A DNA stretch of 64,000 bases from Platerodrilus igneus (taxonomy: Eukaryota > Arthropoda > Insecta > Coleoptera > Lycidae): NCBI GenBank assembly GCA_036346225.1, contig JARFIW010001187.1, forward strand, positions 372,001 to 436,000, written 5' to 3'. The notes under the pieces were generated by a model that saw only the letters and a list, made by a program, of their open reading frames with translations, did not search any database and was not told the origin of the DNA. The translations under genes were made by a program, and so were the position numbers. Position 1 is the first letter of the stretch; each line of letters starts with the position of its first letter. Below are positions 10,151 to 22,650 of the stretch, in pieces.

Positions 10151-13100
10151 TAGTTCATCGCACCTGTAGAGCGATAATATCAAATCGCAGTAACAAACAA
10201 TATTCCTACAGTGTCACGTTTCTTATCACATAACTGCACCAAACGTTGATATGGAATATGCAATTGATACACACAAAAGAAAACGAGTGGCATATCTGTA
10301 GGTGTCCGGATACTTAGTTTGCAACCGTCGGGGGTGAGTCAGCACAGCAATGCCATGGTTGTCAGGATATATTTACCCTGATACCATAACTGCAGCAGTG
10401 GTCTACAGACAAAAGCAGTTGGTCTACAGACAGAAAGAACCCATTTGGCCTCCAGCTAAAAAAAAATCAATCCACGCTAGACACCTACTAGTTGTCGAAC
10501 AGAAAAAAAAACGTGCATTGCTTTTGAACTACGGTGAAGAATACTGTAAAAAATATTTCGACGTACAAGATGTAGAATCAAATTCAACAATGGTTCAACT
10601 AATACGAATTCGAACTGCAAACCCTCGCTTACCAAAGCGCGATTGAAACTGGAAAACCCAAGTTTTATCGGATAGTGTGCGACCTTATTTCAGCAAGCCT
10701 TTACATCGGAACAATAGAGAAAACCATTATACGCGGTTGTAATGTATACCAAAATAACAGGTACCTAAAACAGGAGATAGACTATTTAATTGTAGCAATA
10801 ACTTGTCGTTTCGAAATAAATAAGTTCAAAATGAAAATTTGTAGAAAGCGTATTTATTATTAATTATGTTGAAAATAAACGTAACATGTTATTTTCTGCC
10901 AAATTATACTTAAATGCAATTTGTAAAAAATTCCAAGCTATTATTTTTTTTGTAAAAAGTGAAGAGACACCCAGGGGTTATTTAAATCTGCAAATATATA
11001 CATATTATCTAAAAATGTACACAAATTGTTTTACTAATTACTAATGTGAGGGTTTAATTAGAAAAGTTATTAATATTATTGTGATATAAGAACAACAGAC
11101 GGATGATAGATATACTTTTTATCGCATTTGTTAAAATTTTTGTTTAATTAATCTTAAATTGGTAAATGATAAATAATCATTTTCAAAAATTATCTCACTA
11201 AGGGAATTTCTAATAGCTTAGGAAGAACAGTCAACCGTATTTTATAATCAATTAAAAGGAAACTCCTTGTAACGCCTTTGCGTTACTTTAAATAAAAACC
11301 AAATAAAAAAGAAAAATTCATTTTAAACGGGCAGAATAAGTATGGCTACATCCTGTATATTATGATTCCACGAATAGTAGTGTTCATTAAGCATGACATT
11401 TCAACAGCTTTAGTTATATAAAGGGAATTCAGGCGATAAGCTCAAACAACAAAACCATAGATACTTTTTGTACAATATATTGTTCAACATAACTCAGGTC
11501 AATAACTTAGTTCAAAACCAAAAAAGGAAAACATTTCAATATTATGCATTACAAATTCGAATACAAAAATGCAAGCACGAGTAATTACTGTATTTAGTTT
11601 GTGTATACAGACCAATGGAAATAGTAATTCTTTTTTAACTTTAAGAAGTTTTTACAAGATAATAAGTAAAATTAAAAATTATAAAACATAGTAACCTCAG
11701 GCAAGATTAAAAATATTATGACAATTTAGTTTAATCACTTAGATACAGCCGATGATTTAGTAAAACTCACAAATATCCTGTTAAAAATTATCTCGCCCAA
11801 CATAATAATCAAATACGATATAATGTTAAAGGTTACAATGTATCCATTTACAGCGTGATTGGGCACATACAATAACATTAATCATGCATCAAACCCTATT
11901 AAATCACATATTTTTCACATGATACCAATAAGATCATTATGAAAACTGCAATACAATGGCACGCCCCTCAAAGCATGAAGAGTGGACGAAAACAGTGAAT
12001 TAATTACTCACGACCCAGTAAACAGGAAGCATGTGTGGGAGATGTAATTAGTTGCTAGGAGTTGTAGAAGGGAACTGACAGCTAGTGCAAATGATTCCAG
12101 CATACTGATATCCACAAACTTCAAATAGACGGCCACAGCAGAATAGGTTGAGCGGATGTTGTCCCCAAGATAGTTGGAATCCCAATAGCTTTCACTTGTG
12201 AATTCAAGCCTAGTTCATGGAAGTTTTCTTTTCAAAGTTACCAAAGAATAGAAAGCTGTAAGTTATCATAGAACATGTTTTTCATTGTGGTGGCATTTGT
12301 GAATTGATATTGTTAAGATAGTAACGAAAATATAAAACGTCCACCATAATAGTAGATTACAGTATTTAATTTATTACCTATAAAACAGCTGGACATTGAA
12401 ATATACTTTGAAAAGGTTATGGACTGATTAAATTGTTATAATTGGTTATTTGAAAGTAATGATAGCTCCAAAAATCGAGTGTATTTAAGTAATTTAAAAT
12501 TGTATATATAACCTGTTTACAAGGAAAACTTTACGAACATGCAAAATTGAATAATTTGGATAATTTAGGAATTCCTTGTCTTTTATATACCTGTTTACAA
12601 GGATAATGTTGTGATTATTGTGGTAAAGCAGAATTTGGTGGTGCAGAGAGGCAAAGGTGTTTGTTTTCTTTATTTAGATTGTAGTTTATTTGTTAAAAGA
12701 GAACTCTATGCAATCAGGAAGTCAACATGCGCAGGATCCCTTGAAAAACTCGTCTTCCCAAGAATCTTACCCTAGACCAGACAAGTCGGCATCCATAATT
12801 TAAAATAGTAACAACAGACTCTCAGGATAAGTGTTTATAGTACCGTAGCTTGATAATTTTAACTTCCCCGTTACTTTCTGCAATTTATCAATTTGTTTAT
12901 ATAGGAACCCACTCCTGCACCACAGTAGTTAACCTGTATACGCTTAATTTGTTAAGGAATTCCCCCTCTTCTGGGCAATTCAAAATTTAACAGTGTGCGA
13001 TTATTTACCCGCAACATCCTTTAGGTATAACAAAAACAACTTACTGAATAAATTGGCAGCAAATCAATTTTCTGTTCAAGTTCAAATATTTCTAACAGGT

Positions 13101-13681
13101 TTTACAATTATTGTATTCCTGGGTGGCTATGGAATCAAATACAAATGTCAATTTTTAATTTTCATCATTGATTTGATGTTTCAAATTTTTATTGTCAAAC
13201 AATTTAATTGCCGTCTATATATATATTTTGTGTTGATAAAGTTTATTTAAATTTTTTTTTTTACAATTCTTGATTTAAAATTTTATTTAAGATCATATGA
13301 AATAATACTTCAAAATTAGTCTTTCTCGGGAATTGGTTTTGATTTTACAAATGTGCCAAGTTCAATAATTTTGCATACAGTAATAATTGAATTGCTATTT
13401 AATTCCACGGTCACTCACGACTAGAATAATTAGTGGACACTGATTAGACTAGTTCTTTAAAGATATACACAAATAAATGATATTTTAAAAATGTGTTTAC
13501 TAATAAGGTGTATAATTAGATATTACCTAATTTATAATTTATATTATCTCTTTTAATGAAACGATTGACCTTTCAAACCCTTTGAATTAGATCATTATAC
13601 ATAGTATAATATTTTAATCCTTTGATTTATTTAGCATATGTTAAAGTACTAATAAAAATGTTAAATTAACAAAACTTTGCT
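10151..13681. other. Mostly non-coding AT-rich sequence; would be downstream of the 13688-14831 exon in its intron
   Basis: No recognised gene. A 98-codon plus-strand frame at 10350-10646 (basic, with a duplicated VYRQK) matches nothing I know. The GC-richer patch 12000-12230 has a minus-strand frame (YWDSNYLGDNIRSTYSAV) that is also unrecognised. Because the host exon at 13688 ends in a donor on the minus strand, at least part of this stretch is presumably its intron. I looked for PDZ or PP1-docking coding motifs of the neurabin family here and saw none. Confidence 0.4.
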
Positions 13682-13691
13682 ACTAACCTTC
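13682..13691 (-). other. Splice donor of the 13688-14831 exon
   Basis: Minus strand GAAG|GTTAGT. The open frame runs into a stop (TAG) within the donor itself, which is expected if the intron starts here. It leaves one base of the split codon (phase 1). Confidence 0.7.
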
Positions 13692-14831
13692 TATATACAC
13701 TTTTTCATTACTTTCTTCTTCCTGTTTTTCATTCTCGGTTTTAACTCTGCTTGGGCTGCTTGGTGGACTAATCGATGATATACTCCCTGAAGTTGCTGAA
13801 AGATTATCTTTACTCCTATCTTTTTCTCCGATAGGTGATCTACTTAATGGAGACTTTGGAGAAAAGCAAGGGCTTGTTGATCGAATTTCTTCATTTGAAA
13901 TTACTCTATCTTCACTCTTAGACAACACTTTTGGCACACAATCATTTTTATCATCATCATTAGGACTTATCAAAATTGAATTTACTATATTTGTAGTAGG
14001 TATAACAGATGCAGGTCGATCGCGTTTTACAAAATTTTGTCTCCTTGAAGCTTCTGTTCGCTCAGGTGGAGCTGGTGGTGAAGTAGGCGGACTTTGTAAT
14101 TTATTGTTAAAAGACACACTGCGTGTAGCTATTACAGAATTTTTATTTCTATCACTATTTGACACTAATTTTGTATCAGATTTTGTGGGATCACTGTTAT
14201 ATCGATTAGAAGTACGTGCTTTAGAAAAATGTGATGTCCAATTACGTTGCTTTTCAATTAATTCCCTGTTATTAAATTTCCGTTCAGGTTTTTTCATAAT
14301 GGCTGGCTTATTAGTTCGTTCTTGATTTAGCTTAGGCATTTCGTTATTATTTAAAGAACCATTACATCCATTTGATTTAATAATATCTAACGAATTAACA
14401 CTATCGGCTAAATTATTTAAGTGATCTGTAAACGGGGGAGAAGGGGACCTAGATCCAGGATACCTTTTAGTTTCTTGAGTTTCACTATTAGCAGAACTAC
14501 TACGGGATCTAGCATCCAAAATACTGGAAGCACTTTTAGTTGACTGCAATGGTAAAAAATTATCTCTTTTACTACGGTTCTCTTCGCCTAATTTCTCAAA
14601 CATTGCACGAGCATTATTAAATCTTGCAACATGAGATTCGGTACGCATGACAGAAACACTTGGAGATTCAGTATCAGTTTTATCAGTAGATGGATTTGAT
14701 TTAATACGTGAAGAAGGTGGTATTATTTCATCCTTAACTGGCATTTTATTCTGAAATATGTTTGCTATTTGAGACACTTTAGTGCCACCCACTCGAGGTG
14801 TTTTCCTTTCTTCCATACTATGTTCCACCAC
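13688..14831 (-). CDS. Exon of a neurabin/spinophilin-like scaffold protein (N-terminal part)
   Basis: Open for 381 codons on the minus strand. The exon starts after the acceptor TTTTCTTTTTATACAG at 14832 and ends at GAAG|GTTAGT (13688/13687), a phase-1 donor. The first ATG in the exon is at 14816 (MEERKTPRV), so translation may start here after a 5'-UTR intron; otherwise the frame continues from an upstream exon. Visible blocks: KVSQIANIFQ (about residues 18-27), ARFNNARAMFEKLGEE (69-84), RELIEKQRNWTSHFSK (about 193-208), SPPTSPPAPPERTE (about 250-263), and a Ser/Pro-rich C-terminal third. I recall the first two blocks from insect spinophilin/neurabin N-termini, the actin-binding end of a protein that also binds protein phosphatase 1 through motifs in later exons, not seen here. 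The exon is low-complexity and disordered otherwise. This is the clearest host gene in the window; the family name is from memory. Confidence 0.65.
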
Positions 14832-14847
14832 CTGTATAAAAAGAAAA
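14832..14847 (-). other. Splice acceptor of the 13688-14831 exon
   Basis: Minus strand TTTTCTTTTTATACAG directly before GTGGTGGAACAT: a strong pyrimidine tract and CAG end, at the very point where the long frame begins. Confidence 0.75.
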
Positions 14848-16505
14848 CACTATAAGTGATATTTTATAGGTAATTATGTATCATAAATTTAAACAGAATA
14901 AACCTAGGATATCATTCTTATCATTATTATCAATGGTTTATTTCCTTATTTATTTTTACATCATTATCAAATCACTATCCTAATCTACCACCAATAAACA
15001 TTTAAAACTGTATTATAGCTCTCTACAGCAAAATAAGGAATTTACTAAATGTTTATAACCAATATTAATTAGTTAAAAAAGGTAATCATGCCATTAAATA
15101 AAAATACAACACTTACTATTTAAACAACACGTTATGCATAAGTATGAATAACTATTTACAGTATGTTAAAATATACACAAATATCAATGTAATAATTTTA
15201 TCATAAAATACAACTGGATGTAAACAATTTGTCCACATATAAGTACTTCATCGGTGAGTATTTTTTAAAAGTATTTAAACATATTTTACAGTGGTTCATA
15301 TAATTTAGAAGTCATAAATTAACATTAGTTATACTATGTCTGCCTGTAGTACCTAGCCAGTACAGAGACTCACATAACAAGGTGCAAAAATTCTGAGTGT
15401 TTTATATAATATTCAGAATGGGTTTAACATAGCTATATGGTAAGTCATTAAGAGCTACATAAGGTTGCAAGATGACAAAATTATCAGTCCCATTATGAAA
15501 AAATCCACCAGCTTTGAGAAGAATTTAGAATATGTCAAACGCTTGCTATTTCAGGATATGTAGGGATAATAACAATAAAAAAAACATACAAGTGCTGCTC
15601 TGTAGTTAAAAATCTCCAAAAGCTACAACACATGTTTTCATTCTTTAAAATTATTGCCCAAAGAACGCCAAATAATCTTTTTTTAAGCAATTCATCAACA
15701 ATTTTTTGAAATTCAGCAACTCTGTTTCATGAAACCTTTTTCCACATATAATCGTTTTAATCAATGGTAACAAACAATAAATCGTTGATAATAAAATCCA
15801 GACTGTATAGTAGATGGGTAACTGGTTTTTAATATTCTTTGTAGCTGTAGTGTTGTGTTTTCACAGTGTAACAAAATTTCACGTATATAAAATCATAAAC
15901 TATTGTATATTAAAATATTCCAAAAGATACACAAAATATACCACTTTACAGTAGTAGGTTTAGGAACTTTTACGACTATCATACAATGGCTTACGGAAAT
16001 GAAAATGTCACATAATGATTTAAAAGCTACCTTCCAGTAGATGTCAATCAACAAGACCTGAATAATTATTTAGGTGCCCAAGTTCAGAAAGTGGTACTTT
16101 AGAGGAGTGCATGCTTGCCCTGCAAAAACACTTTCCGGGTGTGGTGTGTACAAAATTGTTTGTGCAGCCACAAATAATTTGACAATAGTAGAACTACAAC
16201 AGTATTTAAATTTTTTAATAATTTACAAACTTGTAACAATTAATTCAAAAAAACTTACTGACAGATAAAAACAGTACTGTCATGACCTACTTTGTTTTTT
16301 AATGTAATTGTTAACATATGAGCCCAGTAATCGTCTTTCCCGAGCTTTTGTGCCACTTTTGTGATCGCTAATGTCACATTACCAATTTAGCTAGACAACA
16401 ACGTACTTTCCTAACTGAAAAATGTTCTGGCCACATAAAAAATATATTTTCTCCCGTGCAGAATAATTATCTGGTCTCTCAAGACGCTGTTAGGGCATAT
16501 GCTAT
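14848..16505. other. AT-rich sequence, upstream intron or 5' flank of the host gene
   Basis: No coding or repeat family recognised. It lies upstream of the acceptor at 14832 on the minus strand and so should be intronic if that exon call is right. Confidence 0.4.
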
Positions 16506-16508
16506 TCA

Positions 16509-16560
16509 TTTTATATATATATAATGCTATGATAATAGGGTAGTTTAGGGGTAGATTAAG
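16509..16560 (-). repeat. TA array with recurring flank (copy 1)
   Basis: A short TA run followed by ATGCTATGATAATAGGG and TAGTTTAGGGGTAGATTAAG. The same flank occurs at 18285-18320 in this orientation, and at 20274-20320 and 54118-54165 in the opposite orientation, always touching a TA run. Confidence 0.6.
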
Positions 16561-18149
16561 TCATGGGGGTCGTAGAATAAAGAAATACAACTTCCACATT
16601 AGGAAAGGCACACAATTTCGGCAATTATAAGAGTAAATCAGTCACCCTACATATTGTTAATTGAGATGCACACTGTATATAAAATACACAGGATTAAATG
16701 CATAAGTACATAAAGAGGTCTAAGAGTAGTTTACAAGTAAAGATAAGATTTTAAAACGCAACAAATTGCATAAAAATTAGATCACCGGGAAACCTAGATA
16801 AATTGGCATTGCAAAGATGTAACAATTGCGTTAAAATATCATTGTACACGCATTCTAAATAATTCATTCTCAGAAAATCATTACATGATTGGAAGAAATC
16901 ACATTTGGTCAAAAATCCAATATTCTATAGAAATAAACAACACCAGGCGATTCAATTTAGATGATAAAATGTAACAAACATTCGAATACGTGACTTAATA
17001 AAAAGCAAAAATTGGAATTTCTCAAATAATACCATGATATGCAAAAGGCGTATGTGACAGTCAAGGCATACATTGAAAGATTTGAACTAAATAATTGGTG
17101 AAAATCCCAAACTATACAAGATAAAGGTAAAAGTATCGTCCCAGAACGTAAATAAGCCAATGAAATCAGGTGGAGGTACGGTTTATATATACGATCATGA
17201 CGAAACGACAAGTTAGTCTATATTGAAACTGAGCTACGACTATGTTCAAAAGTGTTAAGAATTTACGTAACCAGTGAATTAAAAAGTGCGTGAATTTATG
17301 TAACAAAAAGAAGCCGATCTATAAATAAGACGGCTTTTAATTCTAATTTCAATCTGGATAAATAGACGACTTTTAATTTTGGATTTTAATCTGGACTTTA
17401 ATTTTGGCTTTTCTTTCGACTTTCAATTGGAGACATATTTTGATTGAGATGGCTCTAATTTGGAATATTTAAAACGAATTTAATTTGGGACTCCAAAATT
17501 TGAACATACTCAAATTTTGGAGATAGTTTAAAAATAAAAGTATTCTGATTTGGACATATTCTGACTTGGAAATAATTTATGGGACAGGCACATTAATAAG
17601 GAAAGAGGACACAGAGAATGGGGATGCAGATCATGGACTAGGATGGAACTACAGAACCCATTCCAGGTTAGCAATCTTAATACACTTTATTCTTGAAAAC
17701 TGTTTTAATTTAATATTCATCACACTGTGTATTTGTAAGAGTCAACAAAAAGGATAATTTAACAATTTATGACAAGGAAATAGGTATCTTGGAACGTTCG
17801 AAGGTCCCTGAATTAGTAAAAGATATTTTTGCTGACTTTCAGAAAACCATAAATCTGTTATATGTAGATATTCTGTAGAAAAGAAAAATTTTGGGAGTTC
17901 TAAATATTATCAATCATTATATTGTGTATTATAGAATTGCTTTATTTGATTCAATAAGATCCATTCAGGGTGAAAACCTAATTTAACATTTCATAACATA
18001 AGAGCTTAAAATAATAAAGGAATCAGAACTAATATCACAGATATTTTATGACGCCCATCGTAGGGGCTCGTTAATCATAAAATAATAAAAGCCAATTTCA
18101 TAGTAAATTTTATGGTACATCCAATCAAGGGGGACGGCCCAACTGTGGG
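16561..18149. other. AT-rich sequence without recognised genes
   Basis: A local low-complexity stretch at 17320-17580 repeats TTTTAATTYTGGA-like words (CTGGACTTTAATTTTGG, TTTGGACATATTCTGA). No protein family recognised. Confidence 0.4.
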
Positions 18150-18154
18150 GTGAA

Positions 18155-18167
18155 TAACACAGCAATA

Positions 18168-18212
<45 letters not shown>

Positions 18213-18305
18213 TTATATATATATTTATATATATATATTTATATATATATTTATATATATTTATATACTTATATATATTTATATATTGCTGTGATAAGGG
18301 GTTGT
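18155..18305. repeat. TA/TTTATA array bounded by inverted flanks (copy 2 of the TA-linked repeat)
   Basis: The left edge is AACACAGCAATATATTTATA and the right edge TATATATTGCTGTGATAAGG, so the array sits in a hairpin closed by CACAGCAATATA/TATATTGCTGTG. The right edge continues as GGGGTTGTTTAGGGGTG, the shared flank of the TA-linked repeat family; the left edge carries only the first part. The isoleucine/tyrosine-rich open frame across it is an artefact. Confidence 0.8.
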
Positions 18306-18742
18306 TTAGGGGTGTATTGAATAGTAAGAGTCGTGTAGTAGCTGTAAATAGCAATGGGAATCAGAAAACTGCATTTATTTAGCAGAAAAATAAGTAATTC
18401 GTACATTATGTAAATAGCAAGCATTTAACACCCTGTAGATAGACCGTAATTAACTTTAATCAATGCCAGCAAGCATATCTTTCAATAATAGAGCGCGAAT
18501 TCAGCAGAGAAATAATTGTACATGTAATTAAACTACATTAAGGAGTGTTTAACAAGTTTATAAAATAAAGACGCAGAAGATAAGACAAAACCTAATAAAT
18601 CCTCATGCAATTAGGCTTGTGATAAAGAACGAACAATAAACGCTTTGATAAGAAAACGCACTTTCAAAAATCAGTTTAAATAAATACGAAAACAGCGTTC
18701 GTGTTACATCATTTATTTTGTACAATTATCCAAAAGCTTTAT

Positions 18743-18851
18743 CTACACAAAACAGCAGACATAAGTTAAAAGTCCGGTCACGATAACAAGAACAAATAAC
18801 AGCATGATATAAGTATCCAAAAGAGTTTCATCAGAAATCACCTTGAAAATA
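18743..18851 (-). CDS. Possible last exon of an unknown membrane protein (one transmembrane segment)
   Basis: On the minus strand TTTGTCTTTAATATTTATAG (18871-18852) resembles a splice acceptor. It is followed by a frame that encodes VISDETLLDTY, then the strongly hydrophobic IMLLFVLVIVTGLLTYVCC, and a stop at 18743. An AATAAA lies 26 bases after the stop (18717-18712). A short soluble stretch, one membrane segment and a polyadenylation signal would fit a terminal exon. I do not recognise the family, and an AT-rich region can produce hydrophobic frames by chance, so this is weak. Confidence 0.3.
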
Positions 18852-18985
18852 CTATAAATATTAAAGACAAACCTAGTTGGTTGCAACAATCTGTAAGACT
18901 GCTTGGAAAACCAATCCAAATGTAGTTGGAAAAAGCTATATAACACCCACCAGTGATAAGGCAGCTCAGTCTCAACTTGATGCAC

Positions 18986-20270
18986 GTTGAATCCACAACA
19001 CTTTTAATCAGAAATCTACACGTCAGATAAATAAAATTTGTTATAGTGAAAATAGTGCTGTGCAACAATTGCGTGAAGAATATATGAAGTTTTTGCCGTT
19101 TTTTTTTCAGAATATTTCTTGTTCAATTCTAATCTTTATCAATTTTAAATCAGATTGGCTAACCTGTTGTCTCCAGCTCGAACCAGTTCCTGTCCCAACT
19201 GCTCCCGTATTCAGCTTAATGATTTAAATACTCCCAACATTGAATTCAGATCTACATTAAATATGGTCTGCATTTTTCTTAGCATAGCTTCTCCTGATCA
19301 ATTCTTTAAATTATTTTAGCATCCTTTGTTAAACTTCCTGGTCAGATCCAGTAATTAATAATTGAATTGAATACTTATTGAATTTTCTCATTGGATCCAG
19401 TAATTATTCAGAGTACTTTTGTTAATGTAAAACTTAGAATTTGATTTAAAAACAACCTTTTGTTACATATGTTTTTAAAGATTAAAATGACGAACCTCAT
19501 TTAATTTTGCACTATCACCATTATACAATTTATTAACTATAAACTCACTTCAAATTCTTTCACGTAAATATTTTCTTTCAGGTGATGTGAACCATACTTT
19601 AATTCATGTTAAACTGATTTGTTTACAAATCCTGTCGTATTTAAAAGGAACCGCCTATCTGTTGACAAGCACATAGTTCAACAATTAAGCTTTGCATGTG
19701 ATTCTTACATACAAGATTTTGGGTATTCCTATGAATTTTTGATGTGTAAATGAAATTGATGCGCTATTTCCTGCACGTAAGATTCCAAGTTATTGCGTTG
19801 GTTCTGTTGGATTTTCACTTCCCCTAGTCACGTAAGTTTTGCTTCTACAATAAATTTGATAAACTTTGCTTTTATCACCATGCCATATTTATTTCTAATT
19901 ATCAGATGTTGGATTTTACCTTTCTGATCATGTAGTCTTAATTTATTTTATGTATTAAATTATATGCGTTTTGTATCTTACGCATTTTTAAACCTGCTTG
20001 TTTAACTGGGATTCTTAGTGTTATGATGATGCAATATTCACGTGCATTGTGTTGCAGCTTTCGTTCACGTCGTTTTATGACTTGTCAAGTTGTTTATTTA
20101 ATTAAATCTTCGAGAGCACTTTATTCTTAAAATAATTATGACTACAATTTATATACAGGGCGTTGTCACTTGTTTTCCTGTCTAATCGTTGTATTTCTCA
20201 TTTTCTTCATAAAAAATGTCTAGTTTTCTGAACCCTCATGTTGTTAGCATGAAGCGCACTATACTAGTGA
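18986..20270. other. AT-rich sequence without recognised genes
   Basis: No open frame above 60 codons with family resemblance and no clear repeat. Nothing to name. Confidence 0.4.
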
Positions 20271-20273
20271 TCC

Positions 20274-20306
20274 TATCTACCCCTAAATGACCCTATTAAC
20301 ATAGCA

Positions 20307-20340
<34 letters not shown>
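20274..20340 (+). repeat. TA array with recurring flank (copy 3)
   Basis: TCTACCCCTAAATGACCC, then TATTAACATAGCAATG followed by about 15 TA units. This is the reverse complement of the flank at 16523-16560, with a few changes. Confidence 0.6.
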
Positions 20341-20345
<5 letters not shown>

Positions 20346-20784
20346 AACACATAAGCACGATTATGGGTCATGTACTTTTATAAAAAAATTTCAAAATTTA
20401 TTGGAAAAAATACAATCGGGTTCTTTAAATAGAATACTTGTATAAGATTCCTTAACACTGGTCTTAAACCACAATAGCTTTACATTTAGCCTTTGCCATG
20501 GTTAAGAAACAAAACAAATTCATTGTAAACATTGTTACCCACTAATAACCTCTAGAATTTATTCAAAGTTAATATACTTCACACACAACCTGCTAAGACA
20601 GATGTCAATCCATCGCTAAATCATTATAAACTATCTAAACAACTAACAGGTATATAAATATCGGTTTGCTAAAACCGTTTATTTGCTATATTTATTCAAA
20701 AATACATAATCCCACAGTGCATTTCTACTGCAATCATGACAGCTTTGTACCAAACCAATTCTTGTTTGCAGACCCAGGTTGCAC

Positions 20785-20915
20785 CAGCTTGGGTGGCTCA
20801 CTTAGTTATGGTCCAAGTACAAATTGCACGGTTACAGCTTCAAATCCTGTCCGAGACCTTATATTGCCTGCTTTCAATTACTGGCTCAATTTGCCTAAAA
20901 GCCTAAAAATCAACT
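20785..20915 (+). repeat. tRNA-derived SINE-2, copy 1
   Basis: An A-box-like TGGCTCACTTAG at 20794 and a B-box-like GCTTCAAATCCTG at 20837 are 44 bases apart, the spacing of a tRNA promoter. The body continues CCGAGACCTTATATTGCC, TTTCAATTACTGGCTC, AAAAGCCTAAA. The same body follows the B-box at 21429 and in the palindrome at 46381. Probably a polymerase III-transcribed, LINE-mobilised short element, now decayed. Confidence 0.7.
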
Positions 20916-21365
20916 TGCATTGTACAATTATCTTTGTATGTGTATATAATAGTTGACTTTGAAACCATGAATTTGAGGAGCATTTCCTTCCCGTCTCTAT
21001 GACATAATATCAAGAACTTGACAATATCATATATTATTGACCAAAATGGCAAACATAATAGAAAGTGTGACATTGCCTCATTCTCGTCATTATATTATTC
21101 AAATTTAAATGTAAATAATTGGCGGTTTCTGCTAACGTTTCGCGTTGTGTGCAAATATAGCTGTTTTGTTTTTGCTGATACGCTAAGCAAGGTTTTTAAT
21201 GGTGGCTCTCTCATGTTAGCTGCATTTTTGTTAATATTAATTTTGTTTGATTATTATGTATTGAAATGGTAATTTGTCAATTAATAGATTTTGTTAAAAT
21301 TGTCTGTCACTGAATTTAACTGCTCACAGAAAGTTAAGTAGATATAATGGGAGTGTGTGTTGCTT

Positions 21366-21540
21366 TAAATTGCTAAGACCCAATGACTCAATTGAAAAGA
21401 GGATCCAAGTACGAAATGCAAGGTTACAGGTTCGAATCCTGTCTGTGACCAAAATGTTTTCCTTCTTTCAATCCCTGGCTCGATATGAAAAGATGTTTTA
21501 GACTTTGCACAAATGCCTAAGTTATAATTTTATTTTAGTA
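21366..21540 (+). repeat. tRNA-derived SINE-2, copy 2
   Basis: An A-box-like TGACTCAATTG at 21384 and a consensus B-box GGTTCGAATCC at 21429. The B-box is part of an intact T-arm-like hairpin ACAG-GTTCGAATC-CTGT. Between them, GGATCCAAGTACGAAATGCA matches the head of copy 1. The body reads CTTTCAATCCCTGGCTCGAT and GACTTTGCACAAATGCCTAA, ending near TTATAATTTTATTTTAG. Confidence 0.75.
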
Positions 21541-22570
21541 ACTATATACAGGGTGATCCACAATTATGTCCATATTTATATTTCACTACTTTGCAGTGAT
21601 GACATAACGTGAATAATTTTACTGGTACATTATGCTCTGTTCTATGTCATTACCTAATTGTTACATAATTGTTATCTGCTGTATGTCTAACTGTGCTCGT
21701 ATTGCAGCTAAAATTGAAGTGTGGCGGTTGCCTGTTCGTCCAATTTTCACAACCTGGGATGCAGTGGCAGCTTGTCGGGTGACGCAGATGAAGCATTGCT
21801 TGATCTTGATTTGAAAACTTAAAATGTGGAAAAAGTTACTTAGTAGATGCTTTTAGAGATACACAATTATAATTATTAACACTATAACTGCACAAATTCT
21901 TTCATATAACAAGGTCGTATAAAAATTGAATCTTATAATGCATCGTAATATTCTATGTTTGTTAAAAAAAGGTTTTTAGTCTACAATCCTGCAAAAGTAC
22001 AGTTTTTCTAATCCTATTTTAAATATTTTTAACGACTTGAATCAAGTTGTATAAACTTAATTGCAAATTAAGATTTTAACATTTATATTCAATTTCTTTA
22101 CCGCTTAAATATGCTGCCAATAAAACTTGGACTAATACAAGCACAAAGATTGCTCAGAGTGAGTGATGCTGTGTATATATTTATTTCAGTACTATATAAT
22201 ACGGTTACCATAACAATGGTACGATTGATTGTTGGAAATTGTTAGTCATATTCTAGTAGCCACGCAATTAGACTGAAGACCGTAAGTGAAGTATTCATGA
22301 TCTTATATCCACTTTGTTCCATTTGAGATTTTTATGTGAGTTGTATAATTCGCATTTGCTAGTTAGTTAATCTGTGACTGTTTCTATTCGGCAATGTATC
22401 CTCTAAATGATACAGAGTGTATTTTACTTGAAACGCCTTTTTCGGGATGGAAACACGATGACAAAAAAGACTTTTTTATTTGTATTAACTTATTTTAAGT
22501 GCAGGTAAGACTGTAAAAGTTAAGAACAAAGAATATACAAAGAACTTTAAAAAATCGTGGTATTCAGAAT
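21541..22570. other. AT-rich sequence without recognised genes
   Basis: Nothing identifiable between SINE-2 and the triplet microsatellite. Confidence 0.4.
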
Positions 22571-22575
22571 ATGTG

Positions 22576-22649
<74 letters not shown>
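22576..22649. repeat. (ATA/TAA)n microsatellite
   Basis: About 25 perfect trinucleotide units. The poly-isoleucine open frame across it is an artefact. Confidence 0.97.

Positions 22650-22650
<1 letters not shown>

Noticed and set aside
10350..10646. 98-codon basic plus-strand frame as a host gene
   Set aside because: No recognisable domain, no splice context and a local duplication (VYRQK); could be chance or a retroelement scrap.
18046..18354. 102-codon frame rich in Ile/Tyr/Asn/Lys
   Set aside because: Lies over the TA/TTTATA array; no family resemblance.
21425..21442. Possible functional tRNA gene from the intact T-arm
   Set aside because: No acceptor stem, D-arm or anticodon arm can be built; the sequence continues into the SINE-2 body.
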